From NCBI GenBank assembly GCA_022842595.1, contig JALHPF010000004.1, positions 155,810 to 219,809 of the forward strand: a stretch of 64,000 nucleotides of DNA, written 5' to 3'. This document shows positions 19,440-28,185 of the stretch, one piece after another. A program made the translations under genes and the position numbers. The DNA is from Rubrivivax sp. (GTDB lineage: Bacteria > Pseudomonadota > Gammaproteobacteria > Burkholderiales > Burkholderiaceae_C). Every line of letters begins with the position of its first letter. Positions within the stretch are counted from its first letter, which is position 1. The notes beneath the pieces are model-generated. The model did no database searches. It had not been told where the DNA came from and was given only the letters and a program-made list of their open reading frames with translations.

Positions 19440-20636
19440 ATGAAACAAGTTCAAGACGCCTACATCGTCGCCGCCACGCGCACCCCCATCGGCAAGAGCG
19501 GCCGCGGTTATTTCCGCAACACGCGGCCCGACGACCTGCTGGTCGCCGCCGTGCGCAGCGCCCTGGCCCAGGTGCCGAACCTGGACCCGAAGGCCATCGA
19601 AGACGCCATCATCGGCTGCAGCTTTCCGGAAGGCGAGCAGGGCATGAACATGGCCCGCGCCGCGATGGTGCTGGCCGGCCTGCCGCACAGCGTGGGCGGC
19701 GTCACCGTCAACCGCTTCTGTGCCAGCGGCCTGACGGCGCTGCAGATGGCCGCCGACCGCATCCGTGTCGGCGAAGCCGACGTGATGATCGCGGGCGGCG
19801 CCGAGAGCATGAGCATGGTGCCGATGGGCGGCAACAAGCCCAGCTTCAACCCTGAGGTGTTTGCGCGTGACGAGAACGTCGGCATCGCCTACGGCATGGG
19901 CCTGACGGCCGAGAAGGTGGCCTCGCAGTGGAAGGTGAGCCGCGAAGACCAGGACGCTTTTGCGCTGGCCTCGCACCAGAAGGCGCTGGCCGCGATGGCG
20001 GCGGGCCACTTCGACGCCGAGATGACGCCGATCGACGTGGTCGACCGCTTCCCGAATCTGGCCACCGGTGAGGTGTCGACCAAGACCCGCACCGTCAAGC
20101 TGGATGAAGGTGCCCGCCCCGACACCAGCCTGGAAGGCCTGGCCAAGCTGCGCCCGGTGTTCGCCGCCAAGGGCAGCGTCACGGCCGGCAACAGCAGCCA
20201 GACCAGCGATGGCGCCGGTGCGCTGATCTTGGCCAGCGAAGCGGCCATCAAGCGCTACGACCTGAAGCCCCTGGCCCGCTTCGTCAGCTATGCCGCGCGC
20301 GGCGTGGCGCCCGAGATCATGGGCATCGGCCCGATCGAGGCGATCCCGGCCGCGCTGAAGTACGCCGGCCTGAGCCTGGCCGACATCGGCTGGGTGGAAC
20401 TGAACGAGGCCTTCGCGGCCCAGGCGCTGGCCGTCATCCGCACCGTGGGCCTGGACCCGGCGCGTGTGAACCCGATGGGTGGCGCCATTGCGCTGGGCCA
20501 CCCGCTGGGCGCCACCGGTGCCATCCGCGCGGCGACCGTGGTGCACGCGCTGCACCGGCAGAACCTGAAGTACGGCATGGTCACGATGTGCGTGGGCATG
20601 GGCCAGGGTGCTGCTGGCATCATCGAACGCGTTTAG
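19440..20636 (+). CDS. fadA: Acetyl-CoA acyltransferase (3-ketoacyl-CoA thiolase)
   Basis: A 398-residue thiolase that cleaves 3-ketoacyl-CoA with CoA. The acyl-accepting cysteine is in VNRFCASGLTALQMAADRI; the catalytic histidine and second cysteine are in GGAIALGHPLGATGAIR and MCVGMGQGAAGI. Length and motifs are normal. The ATG at 19440 is chosen over a GTG 15 bases upstream because AAGGA lies about ten bases before it. It partners the preceding multifunctional enzyme. Confidence 0.93.
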   Translation: MKQVQDAYIVAATRTPIGKSGRGYFRNTRPDDLLVAAVRSALAQVPNLDPKAIEDAIIGCSFPEGEQGMNMARAAMVLAGLPHSVGGVTVNRFCASGLTALQMAADRIRVGEADVMIAGGAESMSMVPMGGNKPSFNPEVFARDENVGIAYGMGLTAEKVASQWKVSREDQDAFALASHQKALAAMAAGHFDAEMTPIDVVDRFPNLATGEVSTKTRTVKLDEGARPDTSLEGLAKLRPVFAAKGSVTAGNSSQTSDGAGALILASEAAIKRYDLKPLARFVSYAARGVAPEIMGIGPIEAIPAALKYAGLSLADIGWVELNEAFAAQALAVIRTVGLDPARVNPMGGAIALGHPLGATGAIRAATVVHALHRQNLKYGMVTMCVGMGQGAAGIIERV

Positions 20637-20664
20637 TTCTGCCGCCCACACAGGAGACCACCGC

Positions 20665-21438
20665 ATGAGCATCAAGACCGCTGTCCTCAATGGCGTGGCA
20701 ACCATCGAGATCGCGCGCCCCGAGAAGAAGAACGCGCTCACCGTCGCCATGTACCAGGCCATGACGGACGCGCTGGTGTCGGCGAAGGCCGACAACGCCG
20801 TGCGTGCGGTGCTCATCACCGGCCAGCCGGGCATCTTCACCAGCGGCAACGACATCGAGGACTTCATGTCGCGCCCGCCAGGGCAGGGCAGTGACGGCAA
20901 CGACTCGCCCGTCTTCAAGTTCATGCGCGCACTGCTGGACTGCGACAAGCCGGTGGTGGCGGCCGTCACCGGCGGTGCCATCGGCATCGGCACGACGCTG
21001 CTGCTGCATTGCGACTTCGTCTACGTCAGCGACGAAGCGCGGCTGGCCATGCCTTTCGTGTCGCTGGGCCTGGTGCCGGAATTCGCTTCCAGCCTGGTCG
21101 TGCCGCAGCTGATGGGCCACCGCCGTGCGGCCGAGAAGCTGCTGCTGGGCGAAGCGTTCACACCCGAACAGGCGGTGGAATGCGGCATTGCCAACGCCGT
21201 GTTGCCGGCCGCCGAGGTGGTGAACCATGCCCGCCGCATCGCTGAACGCTTCAACCAGCTGCCGCCGGGTGCGGTGCGTGAAGCCAAGCAGCTGATGCAC
21301 GCGCCGCAGCGTGAACTGATGCTGCAGGTCATCCGCACCGAAGGTGAACTCTTTGCCAAACGGCTGCGCAGCCCCGAGGCCATGGAAGCCTTCCAGGCCT
21401 TCTTCCAGAAGCGCAAGCCCGACTTCAGCAAGTTTTGA
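20665..21438 (+). CDS. Enoyl-CoA hydratase/isomerase family protein
   Basis: A 257-residue crotonase-fold enzyme. The oxyanion-hole segments are ITGQPGIFTSGNDIEDF and VAAVTGGAIGIGTTLLLHCD. In the active-site helix the sequence reads MPFVSLGLVPEFASS, where the glutamate sits at the position typical of enoyl-CoA isomerase-like members rather than both positions of classical hydratases. It may therefore handle unsaturated fatty acids, but hydratase activity is not excluded. AGGAG lies nine bases before the start. It is the last evident beta-oxidation gene of the operon. Confidence 0.85.
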   Translation: MSIKTAVLNGVATIEIARPEKKNALTVAMYQAMTDALVSAKADNAVRAVLITGQPGIFTSGNDIEDFMSRPPGQGSDGNDSPVFKFMRALLDCDKPVVAAVTGGAIGIGTTLLLHCDFVYVSDEARLAMPFVSLGLVPEFASSLVVPQLMGHRRAAEKLLLGEAFTPEQAVECGIANAVLPAAEVVNHARRIAERFNQLPPGAVREAKQLMHAPQRELMLQVIRTEGELFAKRLRSPEAMEAFQAFFQKRKPDFSKF

Positions 21439-21460
21439 CGAGTACGGGCGGCCCACTGAC

Positions 21461-22198
21461 ATGTCTCTGGCCCTGAAGCTGATGCTCACGCCCGTGCTGG
21501 TGGCGCAGGCGCTGCGCACGCGCGCGCGCATGCCGCGCCTGCCCGAAGCCGAAGGTGAACGCCACGGAAGCGTGGGCAGCGGGCCCAGCGTGCAGCTGCT
21601 GATTGCCGGCGATTCTTCGGCCGCCGGCGTGGGCGTGGTGCACCAGCGCGACGCGCTGGCCGGGCAGCTGCCGGCGCTGCTGGCCGAGGCCTGCGGCATC
21701 TGCGTGCACTGGCAGCTGGTCGCGCAGTCGGGCCTGAACACGGCCGAGACGCTGCGGCTGCTGCAGCGCCAGCCACCCCGGCACTACGATCTGGCGGTGG
21801 TTGTCACCGGCGTCAACGACGTCGTCGAGCAGGTGCCTTCGCACCACGCCGTTTCTGCGCGCGAGGCGCTGGCCAACCATTGCCGAAACGCGCTGGGCGT
21901 TCGCCATGTCGTGTTCGCGCCGCTGCCGCCGGTGCACGAGATGCACGGCCTGCCGCAGCCCCTGCGCTGGGTGGCCGGCACCGACGCCCGCCGCCACGAC
22001 CGCGCCCTGGCGCGCTGGGCGGCCACCCGCGGCGATGTCTCGCGGGTGCATGTGCCGATGCGGCTGAACCGCGGCGTGCTGGCCAGCGACGGCTTCCACC
22101 CGGGCGAGCCGGTGTACCGGCAAAGCGCGGTGGCCATTGCCGAACATGTCCGCTCGCAGGTGGGTCTTCACGGCTTGCTCGATACTGCGACGCCCTGA
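21461..22198 (+). CDS. SGNH/GDSL hydrolase
   Basis: A 245-residue esterase-like protein. The nucleophile serine is in LLIAGDSSAAGVG, the glycine/asparagine block is VVVTGVNDV, and the C-terminal catalytic pair is in ASDGFHPGEPVYRQ. A hydrophobic N-terminal stretch (LALKLMLTPVLVAQAL) may anchor it to the membrane. It follows the crotonase gene by 22 bases and precedes glyoxalase I by 23, so it is probably part of the same transcript and may hydrolyse lipid esters that feed beta-oxidation. Substrate is inferred only. Confidence 0.85.
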   Translation: MSLALKLMLTPVLVAQALRTRARMPRLPEAEGERHGSVGSGPSVQLLIAGDSSAAGVGVVHQRDALAGQLPALLAEACGICVHWQLVAQSGLNTAETLRLLQRQPPRHYDLAVVVTGVNDVVEQVPSHHAVSAREALANHCRNALGVRHVVFAPLPPVHEMHGLPQPLRWVAGTDARRHDRALARWAATRGDVSRVHVPMRLNRGVLASDGFHPGEPVYRQSAVAIAEHVRSQVGLHGLLDTATP

Positions 22199-22221
22199 CG
22201 ACGCTGGAAGCCAAAACCGCC

Positions 22222-22656
22222 ATGAAGTACCTGCACACGATGGTCCGCGTAACCGATGTCGACGCCTCGCTGCGCTTCTATCGCGACGCGCTCGGCCTGG
22301 AATTGCTGAGCGAGCGCAAGAACGAGGCCGGCCGCTTCACGCTGATCTTCCTGGCCGCGCCGGGTGACCACAGCGCCCAGGTGGAACTCACCTACAACTG
22401 GCCCGCTGCCGACGGCAGTGCTGAAAACTACACCGGCGGCCGCAACTTCGGCCACCTGGCCTATGCGGTGGACGACATCTACGCCGCCTGCACCCGCCTG
22501 GCCGAACATGGGGTGACGATCAACCGCCCGCCGCGCGACGGCCGCATGGCCTTCGTGCGTTCGCCCGACGGCATCTCGATCGAACTGCTGCAGGCCGGCC
22601 CGGCCCTGGCCCCCGCCGAGCCCTGGGTGTCGATGCCCAACGTCGGCGCCTGGTAG
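22222..22656 (+). CDS. gloA: Lactoylglutathione lyase (glyoxalase I)
   Basis: A 144-residue enzyme that converts the methylglyoxal-glutathione hemithioacetal to S-lactoylglutathione. Metal ligands are recognisable: histidine 5 (MKYLHTMVRV), the glutamate in QVELTYNW, the histidine in FGHLAYAVDD and the glutamate in DGISIELLQ. Substrate-binding RFYRDALGLELL is typical. The C-terminus is about ten residues longer than E. coli GloA. It closes the operon, ending at a hairpin shared with the convergent AraC gene. Confidence 0.93.
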   Translation: MKYLHTMVRVTDVDASLRFYRDALGLELLSERKNEAGRFTLIFLAAPGDHSAQVELTYNWPAADGSAENYTGGRNFGHLAYAVDDIYAACTRLAEHGVTINRPPRDGRMAFVRSPDGISIELLQAGPALAPAEPWVSMPNVGAW

Positions 22657-22657
22657 C

Positions 22658-22677
22658 GCCTGGGCTTCAGCCCAGGC
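22658..22677. terminator. Bidirectional hairpin between gloA and the AraC gene
   Basis: GCCTGGGC and GCCCAGGC form an eight-base-pair stem around the loop TTCA. The loop contains the complement of the AraC gene's TGA stop. Symmetry suggests termination in both directions, although there is no T-run. Confidence 0.6.
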
Positions 22678-23632
22678 CAGGGGCCATGCCGCGCCGGTAG
22701 TCGCTGGGGGGCATACCCAGCTGGCTGCGGAAGACGCGGCTGAAGTGCGCCATGCTCGAAAAACCGAAGGCGAAGGCGATTTCGGTGATCGAACGGCGGT
22801 CCTGCGTGCGGTCGTCGAAGGCCAGGCGACAGGCTTCGATGCGACGCCGTAGGATGTAGCCGGCCACGCCGTCGGGTTCTTCGGCGAATGCGTTGTATAG
22901 CTGGCGCCGGCTGCAGTTCAAGGCATGCGCCACGCTGTCCACCGACAGCGCCGGGTCGCCCAGGTGCACGGCCACATGCTGCTTGATGCGTTCGCGAAGG
23001 GCCTCGCGCTGCGTCACGGCCGTGCCGATGCCCGCCAGGTCCAGCATCGCCAGGTGCACGAACTGCGTGATCGCATCGCCCACCCCGCAGGCGGCAGGTT
23101 CGCTCATGCCCGGCAGCTCGCGCCAGGCCGAACGCATGGTGTCCAGCGCCATGCGCGCCACGCCGCCGCTGCCGCCGAGGCGGCGGGCCATCAGCGCGTC
23201 GAGCTGCAGACCACGTTCGGCAAGGTGGCGCTTGGGCAGCATCACGATCAGGTGCTCGACCCGTTCCGGGTTGGCCACGGCATAGCTGTCGGTGGTGTCG
23301 TAGATGCTCCACTGGTCGGGCGTGACCCAGGCTTCGCGGCCTTTTTGCTCGACCCCGGCGCAGCCGACGAAGGGCGCCACGATCTTCAGGAAACCTTCTT
23401 CCGACGCCCGCACCTGCGAAGCCGAACGCGTGACGCGGTGGCGGTTGGCCTCCAGGCGCGTGAGCACCACGTCGCCGGCGTGCAGGGTGCTGATGCGGCC
23501 ATCGAACTGCGTGTCGCCGTAGTTGTCGTTCTTCAGGCCGTGGAACAGGCGGTTGATCCAGTCGCCCCACAGCCCGGCGCGCTCGGCGGCGGGTGCGGTC
23601 TGTGTGTCCAGTGTGTGGGCGATGACGGCCAT
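22667..23632 (-). CDS. AraC-family regulator (FeaR/XylS-type sensor domain)
   Basis: A 321-residue protein. Residues 15-190 resemble the AraC_binding_2 domain found in FeaR and XylS (WGDWINRLFHGL, FDGRISTLHAGDVVLTRLEA, NPERVEHLIVMLPK). The C-terminal 100 residues are the double helix-turn-helix (SVDSVAHALNCSRRQLYNAF, SITEIAFAFGFSSMAHFSRVFRSQLGMPPSDY, here described in part). It is divergent from the ABC importer and aldehyde dehydrogenase cluster and is the likely activator, responding to an aromatic substrate. A weak -10 (TACGCT, 23640-23645) lies seven bases before the ATG. Confidence 0.85.
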   Translation of the reverse strand: MAVIAHTLDTQTAPAAERAGLWGDWINRLFHGLKNDNYGDTQFDGRISTLHAGDVVLTRLEANRHRVTRSASQVRASEEGFLKIVAPFVGCAGVEQKGREAWVTPDQWSIYDTTDSYAVANPERVEHLIVMLPKRHLAERGLQLDALMARRLGGSGGVARMALDTMRSAWRELPGMSEPAACGVGDAITQFVHLAMLDLAGIGTAVTQREALRERIKQHVAVHLGDPALSVDSVAHALNCSRRQLYNAFAEEPDGVAGYILRRRIEACRLAFDDRTQDRRSITEIAFAFGFSSMAHFSRVFRSQLGMPPSDYRRGMAPGLG

Positions 23633-23837
23633 GGCCACGAGCGTAGCGGCAAGCCCGGCCGGCCACAACCGCTCGGGCCGCCTGGAGGGTGGCAGCCGCG
23701 GGAAAGCCCTGAGCGCTGTGCACGGATGGACAAGCCCGCATGCATGCCCAGGCAAGCGCCAGCCCGGCGCGCTGTCCAGAATCTGCGTCCTACGCTGCCA
23801 GTCGAGCAGCTCTGCCACCCGCTCACGGAGACAAGCC

Positions 23838-25052
23838 ATGACCGAACGCCGCACACCAGGCATCCCGCGCCGCACCCTCGTCCAGGCCCTGGCCACCGCC
23901 CCGGTCGCGCTGTTCGTGCCGGGCATCGCCCGCGCCCAGGCGGCCCCCGTGCGGGTGGGCTACGCCATCGCCCGCACCGGCCCGTGGACCACCGGCGCCC
24001 AGGTCAGCCAGGAACCGAACTACCTGCTCTGGGCAGAGCAGCAGAACGCTGCCGGCGGCCTGAACGTGAAAGGCAGCAAGCGCCCGATCGAGCTGGTGAG
24101 CAGCGACGACCGCAGCGACATCGAGACCTGCGTGCGCACCTACGAAAAGCTGATGGGCAGCGACAAGGTCGACCTGGTGCTGCCACCCTGGGGCAGCAAT
24201 GCCAACTTCGCGGTCGCGCCGCTGGCCAACCGCTTCGGCTACCCATTCCTGGCCCCCACGGCGCTCAGCCGCCGCCTGGCCGAAATGAAGCTGCCCTACT
24301 TCTTCCTGCTGCTGCAGCAGCCCAAGCCGATGATGGACGCGCTGGTCGACATGCTCAAGGCCAACGGCGTGAAGACGATTGCCACCATCTATGTCGACGA
24401 CCTGTTCGGGCTGGAGAACTACGCGGCGCTGAAGGTGGCCATCCAGGGCACGGGCATCAGCATCGTCGAGGACAAGAGCTACCCGCTGGGCGTGAAGGAC
24501 CTGTCGCCCGTGCTGCGCAGCATCAAGGACAAGAACCCCGACGCCTTCGTCGGCCTGACCTATCCGCCCGACACCATCCTGGCCAGCCGCCAGAGCAAGG
24601 AAATCGGCTTCAACCCGAAGTTCTTCTACGCCAGCGTGGGCACGGCCTTCCAGCTGTACCGCAACGTGATGGCCGCCGGGGCCGAAGGCGTGCTGGGCAT
24701 GGGCAGCTGGAACGGCAAGACCAGCCCGGCGGCCAAGGCCTACTTCGACGCCCACGTGAAGAAGTTCGGCGCCGCCAAGGAGCCCGACCGCTGGGCCAGT
24801 GGGGCCACCTGGGCCGGCCTGGAGATCCTGACCGCGGCCGTGGCCAGGGCCGGCCTGGACAAGAAGGCCATCCGCGACTACGTGGCCGGCACCGAGCACA
24901 ACACCATCATCGGCAAGGTGAAGTTCGCGGGCAGCGAAAACGTGGGCACACCCGGCACGGTGGGGCAGTGGCAGAAGGGCGAATTCGAGGTCGTCTGGCC
25001 CAAGGCGAACGCGACGGCCCCGCTTGTCCCGGCGAAGCCCGCCTGGGTCTGA
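23838..25052 (+). CDS. ABC transporter substrate-binding protein (HAAT family)
   Basis: A 404-residue periplasmic binding protein of the branched-chain amino acid/aromatic acid type. It has a twin-arginine-like N-terminus (IPRRTLVQALATAPVALF) with cleavage after ARAQA. The Peripla_BP_6 fold follows: VRVGYAIARTGPWTTGAQ, the substrate-contact loop LPPWGSNANFAVAPLANR and FVGLTYPPDTILASRQ. Closely similar proteins bind aromatic carboxylates rather than leucine. The neighbouring vanillin/salicylaldehyde-type dehydrogenase favours an aromatic ligand. CGGAG lies nine bases before the ATG. Confidence 0.85.
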   Translation: MTERRTPGIPRRTLVQALATAPVALFVPGIARAQAAPVRVGYAIARTGPWTTGAQVSQEPNYLLWAEQQNAAGGLNVKGSKRPIELVSSDDRSDIETCVRTYEKLMGSDKVDLVLPPWGSNANFAVAPLANRFGYPFLAPTALSRRLAEMKLPYFFLLLQQPKPMMDALVDMLKANGVKTIATIYVDDLFGLENYAALKVAIQGTGISIVEDKSYPLGVKDLSPVLRSIKDKNPDAFVGLTYPPDTILASRQSKEIGFNPKFFYASVGTAFQLYRNVMAAGAEGVLGMGSWNGKTSPAAKAYFDAHVKKFGAAKEPDRWASGATWAGLEILTAAVARAGLDKKAIRDYVAGTEHNTIIGKVKFAGSENVGTPGTVGQWQKGEFEVVWPKANATAPLVPAKPAWV

Positions 25053-25064
25053 GCCGAAGAAGCC

Positions 25065-25943
25065 GTGTCCACGGGTTCCTGGCTCGAACTCATCGCCTCC
25101 GGCCTCATCACCGGGGGCGTGTACGCGCTCGTCGCACTCGGCCTGAACCTGCAGTACGGCCTGATGCGCATCCTGAACATCGCGCACGGCGAATTCCTGA
25201 TGGTGGGCGCCTTTCTCACCTGGACGGCCACCACCACGTTCGGCATCTCGCCGCTGCTGATGATCCCCATCAGCTTCGCGCTGTTGATGGGCCTGGGCCT
25301 GGTGCTGCACCGGGCGGTGTTCAGGCAGCTCACCCGCACCAGCCAGAACCTGGACATCTTCGAGGCTCGCGGACTGATGGTGAGTTTCGGCCTGATGTTC
25401 CTGGTGCAGAACTTTGCCCAGCTGGTCTGGGGTGGCGACCTGCGCGGCTACGACTTCATGGCCGACCCTGTTGCCATCGGCGGTGCCCAGTTCGCCGCCA
25501 ACAAGCTGTTGCTGCTGGCCCTGGCGCTGGCCTTCAGCGCGGCCCTGATCGTGGTGCTGAAGACCACCCTCTACGGCAAGGGCGTGCGCGCGCTGATGCA
25601 GTCGCCAACGGGTGCGCAGCTGGTGGGCATCGACACCGAACGCCTGCACCCGCTGATGTTCGGTGTCGGCCTGGGCCTGTCGGGCGTGGCCGGCTGCCTG
25701 CTGAGCATGACCTACACCATCAGCCCGTCGATGGGCGAGCCCTACACCGTCACGGCCCTGATCGTCATCACCCTGGGCGGCTTCGGCAGCATGGCTGGCG
25801 CGCTGGCGGGTGGCCTGGCGCTGGGTGTGATCGAAGCCGTGGGCATGCACTTCACCAGCCCGTCGCTGAAGAGCCTGCTGAGCTACGGCATCTTCATTGC
25901 CGTGCTCTTGTGGCGACCGAACGGCTTGTTTGCACGGCGATAG
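25065..25943 (+). CDS. livH: ABC transporter permease, LivH type
   Basis: A 292-residue inner-membrane permease starting at GTG, 12 bases after the binding-protein gene. About eight hydrophobic helices are visible, with the family sequence LITGGVYALVALGLNLQYGL near the N-terminus and VITLGGFGSMAGALAGG in the cytoplasmic loop that contacts the ATPases. It pairs with the LivM-type permease that follows. Substrate specificity is set by the binding protein. Confidence 0.9.
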   Translation: MSTGSWLELIASGLITGGVYALVALGLNLQYGLMRILNIAHGEFLMVGAFLTWTATTTFGISPLLMIPISFALLMGLGLVLHRAVFRQLTRTSQNLDIFEARGLMVSFGLMFLVQNFAQLVWGGDLRGYDFMADPVAIGGAQFAANKLLLLALALAFSAALIVVLKTTLYGKGVRALMQSPTGAQLVGIDTERLHPLMFGVGLGLSGVAGCLLSMTYTISPSMGEPYTVTALIVITLGGFGSMAGALAGGLALGVIEAVGMHFTSPSLKSLLSYGIFIAVLLWRPNGLFARR

Positions 25944-25953
25944 GGCCACAGTC

Positions 25954-26919
25954 ATGAAACGCGATTTCCTGATCCTCTTCGCCATCGCCGGCTGGGCCTT
26001 GGCCGTGCCGCACTACGGCAGTGAATTTGCCGTCTCGATGGCGCTCACCTGTCTGATGTATGGCGCGCTGTCCAGCAGCTGGAGCCTGTTCTGCGGCAGC
26101 ACGCGTTATCTGTCCCTGGCCACGGCGGCCTTCTTCGGCATCGGTGCCTACACCAGCGCCCTGTTGCTCGACTCCATGCCCTGGCTGGCGGCCATCGCGC
26201 TGGGCGCACTGATTGCAGCCGTGGTCGCCGCAGTGATGGGCGCGACCGTGCTGCACCTGCGCGGCACCTACTTCGCCGTGCTGACTTTCGGCATGACCGA
26301 GCTGATTCGCCATGCCATCACCTACTGGGAAAAGCAGGTCACGGGCACGGTCGGGCGCGTGCTGAGCGTGGTACCGGAACGCGACACCATCTACCTCACC
26401 GTGCTGGGTCTGGCCGTGCTGGCCATCGCCACAAGCATCGTCGTGCGGCGTAGCCGCTTCGGCCTGGCGATGGCCGGTATCGGTGCCGACGAACAGCGCG
26501 CGCAGACGCTTGGCGTCAACACCCGCCTCGTGAAGATCGGCGGCTTTGCGATGACGGCGGCTTTCGCCGGCGCGGTGGGCGCGGCGATGAGCGTGCGCTG
26601 GACCTACATCGACCCGGCCACGGTCTTCAACCCCTTCATCGGCTTCCAGACGGTGTTGATCGCGCTGATCGGCGGTGCGGCCACGCTCTGGGGCCCCTTG
26701 ATTGCCGCCGTCGTCTTCAGCCTGCTGGCAGAAACCTTGCGGCTGCAAGCGCCGCAGCTGTACCTGATGTCGCTGGGGCTGCTGCTGATCCTGTGCGTGC
26801 TGTACTTGCCGGGAGGCCTGGCCTCGCTGCGCAGAAGCACCTTCACGGCCTGGGGCAACGACATCCGGGCGCGCTGGAAAGCGGGCTGGTTTAAGCCCGG
26901 CAAGGCGGCTGACGCATGA
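25954..26919 (+). CDS. livM: ABC transporter permease, LivM type
   Basis: A 321-residue permease with about nine hydrophobic helices. Family features include SLFCGSTRYLSLATAAFFGI, LRGTYFAVLTFGMTELIRH and the coupling-loop FQTVLIALIGGAATLWGP. The start lies ten bases after the LivH gene, and its end overlaps the LivG start by four bases (ATGA), so translation is coupled. It forms the second half of the membrane channel. Confidence 0.9.
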   Translation: MKRDFLILFAIAGWALAVPHYGSEFAVSMALTCLMYGALSSSWSLFCGSTRYLSLATAAFFGIGAYTSALLLDSMPWLAAIALGALIAAVVAAVMGATVLHLRGTYFAVLTFGMTELIRHAITYWEKQVTGTVGRVLSVVPERDTIYLTVLGLAVLAIATSIVVRRSRFGLAMAGIGADEQRAQTLGVNTRLVKIGGFAMTAAFAGAVGAAMSVRWTYIDPATVFNPFIGFQTVLIALIGGAATLWGPLIAAVVFSLLAETLRLQAPQLYLMSLGLLLILCVLYLPGGLASLRRSTFTAWGNDIRARWKAGWFKPGKAADA

Positions 26920-27662
26920 ACGGGCATCCCTTGCTGGAAGCGCGCCAGGTGACGGTGCGCTTCGGTGGCCTGACAGCGGTGGATGGCGTCAGCGCCGCCT
27001 TCGCCGCGGGCGAACTGGTCGGCATCATCGGCCCCAACGGTGCCGGCAAGACGACCTTCTTCAACGCCTTGTCGGGCGTGGTCGATGCCACCTCGGGCGA
27101 TCTGTATGCCAGCGGCACGCGCCTGACGGGCGCCCGCCCGCACCGCTTTGCCAGGCAGGGCATCGCCCGCACCTTCCAGACGCCTCGGGTGTTCGGCGAT
27201 CTCAGCGTGGCGGCCAACATCGACTTCGGGCTGCAGTTTGCCGGCCGTCAGCGCAAGGCTCCATGGCTGCTGAAGGACGAGGCCAGCATCCTGAACCTCA
27301 TCGATCTGGGCGCGCAGGCCGCGCTGCCGGCGGCAGCCATCACGCCTTCGCAGCAGCGCCTGCTGGAAATCGGCATGGCGCTGGCAACGCGGCCAAGGCT
27401 GCTGCTGCTGGACGAGGTGGCGGCGGGGCTGACCGAGAGCGAAGTCGAAGCCATGGCCCAGCTGATCCGCCGCCTGCGCGACGAACTCGACCTGACCGTG
27501 ATCTGGATCGAACACGCTGTGACGACCCTGTTGCGCCACGTCGAACGCGTGATCGTGCTGCACCAGGGCCGCAAGATCGCCGACGGCCTGCCCTCGCAGG
27601 TGGTGCGCAATGCCGAGGTCATCGAAGCCTACCTGGGCGACGAGATGGTGGAGGCGGCGTGA
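26916..27662 (+). CDS. livG: ABC transporter ATP-binding protein, LivG type
   Basis: A 248-residue ATPase. Walker A is GPNGAGKTTFFNAL, the Q-loop segment is RTFQTPRVFGDL, and Walker B is RLLLLDEVAAGLTESE. The signature is unusual: it reads TPSQQRLLEIGMAL where LSxGxQ is expected, so the canonical LSGGQ serine-glycine pair is altered to SQQ. The C-terminus has the LivG-specific tail ending AYLGDEMVEAA. The next transporter gene, livF, is displaced by a 523-base gap that holds the hairpin element. Confidence 0.87.
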   Translation: MNGHPLLEARQVTVRFGGLTAVDGVSAAFAAGELVGIIGPNGAGKTTFFNALSGVVDATSGDLYASGTRLTGARPHRFARQGIARTFQTPRVFGDLSVAANIDFGLQFAGRQRKAPWLLKDEASILNLIDLGAQAALPAAAITPSQQRLLEIGMALATRPRLLLLDEVAAGLTESEVEAMAQLIRRLRDELDLTVIWIEHAVTTLLRHVERVIVLHQGRKIADGLPSQVVRNAEVIEAYLGDEMVEAA

Positions 27663-27812
27663 TGAACACGACGAGAGCCTGGTCTGCACGGACCTGCTGT
27701 CCAGAAGCTGCAAGCGGCCCGTTGCGGTCGTTCGATTGGCTCGCCACCGGATGCCGTGGATCAGGCGGCTGGGGTGTGTTGCTCCGCTCATGTCCCCCGC
27801 CCTCGGCCCATC

Positions 27813-27865
27813 AGGAGCCCTCGGCCCATCAGGTGCCTGCGGCACCTGATGGGCCGAGGGCTCCT
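27813..27865. repeat. Perfect 25-bp hairpin, three-base loop
   Basis: Left arm 27813-27837 (begins AGGAGCCCTCGG) and right arm 27841-27865 (ends CCGAGGGCTCCT) are exact reverse complements around TGC. Part of the left arm (CGGCCCATCAGG) is also repeated directly just upstream at 27804-27815. Confidence 0.9.
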
Positions 27866-27949
27866 CCTTTACTTCGCTGCGCAACACACCCCAGCCACCT
27901 GATCCGGCAACGGGTTTGGCATTCCATCGTGGCGCGCCGACACGTTGGC

Positions 27950-28100
27950 GGGCTGGGTGAGTCGGGTGGCCCCTGGAGCGAAGTAAAGGCGGGGGAGCGA
28001 GCCCGGACACAAACAGTCCGGTGGACTGTTTGTGCCTGGCGAGCGCCCAGGGCGCAAGCCCTGGGCATGAGCGGAAGGGGCCACCCGGCTCGCCCAGCCC
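27950..28100 (+). ncRNA. Candidate branched RNA structure inside the liv-operon element
   Basis: Arms 27950-27973 and 28077-28100 pair over 24 positions. Both mismatches at DNA level become U-G wobbles if the plus strand is transcribed. They enclose a 12-bp hairpin (28008-28034, CACAAACAGTCC with loop GGT) and a 9-bp hairpin (28045-28066, GCCCAGGGC) capped by GCAA, a GNRA tetraloop. This would give a multibranch junction in the livG-livF message. That it acts as RNA is inference; no conservation data are available here. Confidence 0.45.
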
Positions 28101-28185
28101 ATGGGACAAAAGCAGCGTCCCGAAGGGTCCGAGCGAACGACCGCAACGAACCTGAAGGCGCCGCCGCCATCGGGACCCAGCGCGC

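Larger units (their letters stand above)
27720..28148. repeat. 429-bp element of nested inverted repeats between livG and livF
   Basis: The non-coding gap 27663-28185 splits an otherwise tightly packed operon. It is bounded by perfect 15-base inverted repeats (27720-27734 and 28134-28148). Inside lie: 24-base arms with one mismatch (27758-27781 and 27882-27905); a perfect 25-bp stem with a three-base loop (27813-27865); 13-base arms (27866-27878 and 27977-27989); 24-base arms with two mismatches (27950-27973 and 28077-28100); and two compact hairpins (28008-28034 and 28045-28066). No convincing coding frame, Shine-Dalgarno or transposase is present. It may be a MITE-like insertion or a structured RNA. 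Confidence 0.8.
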
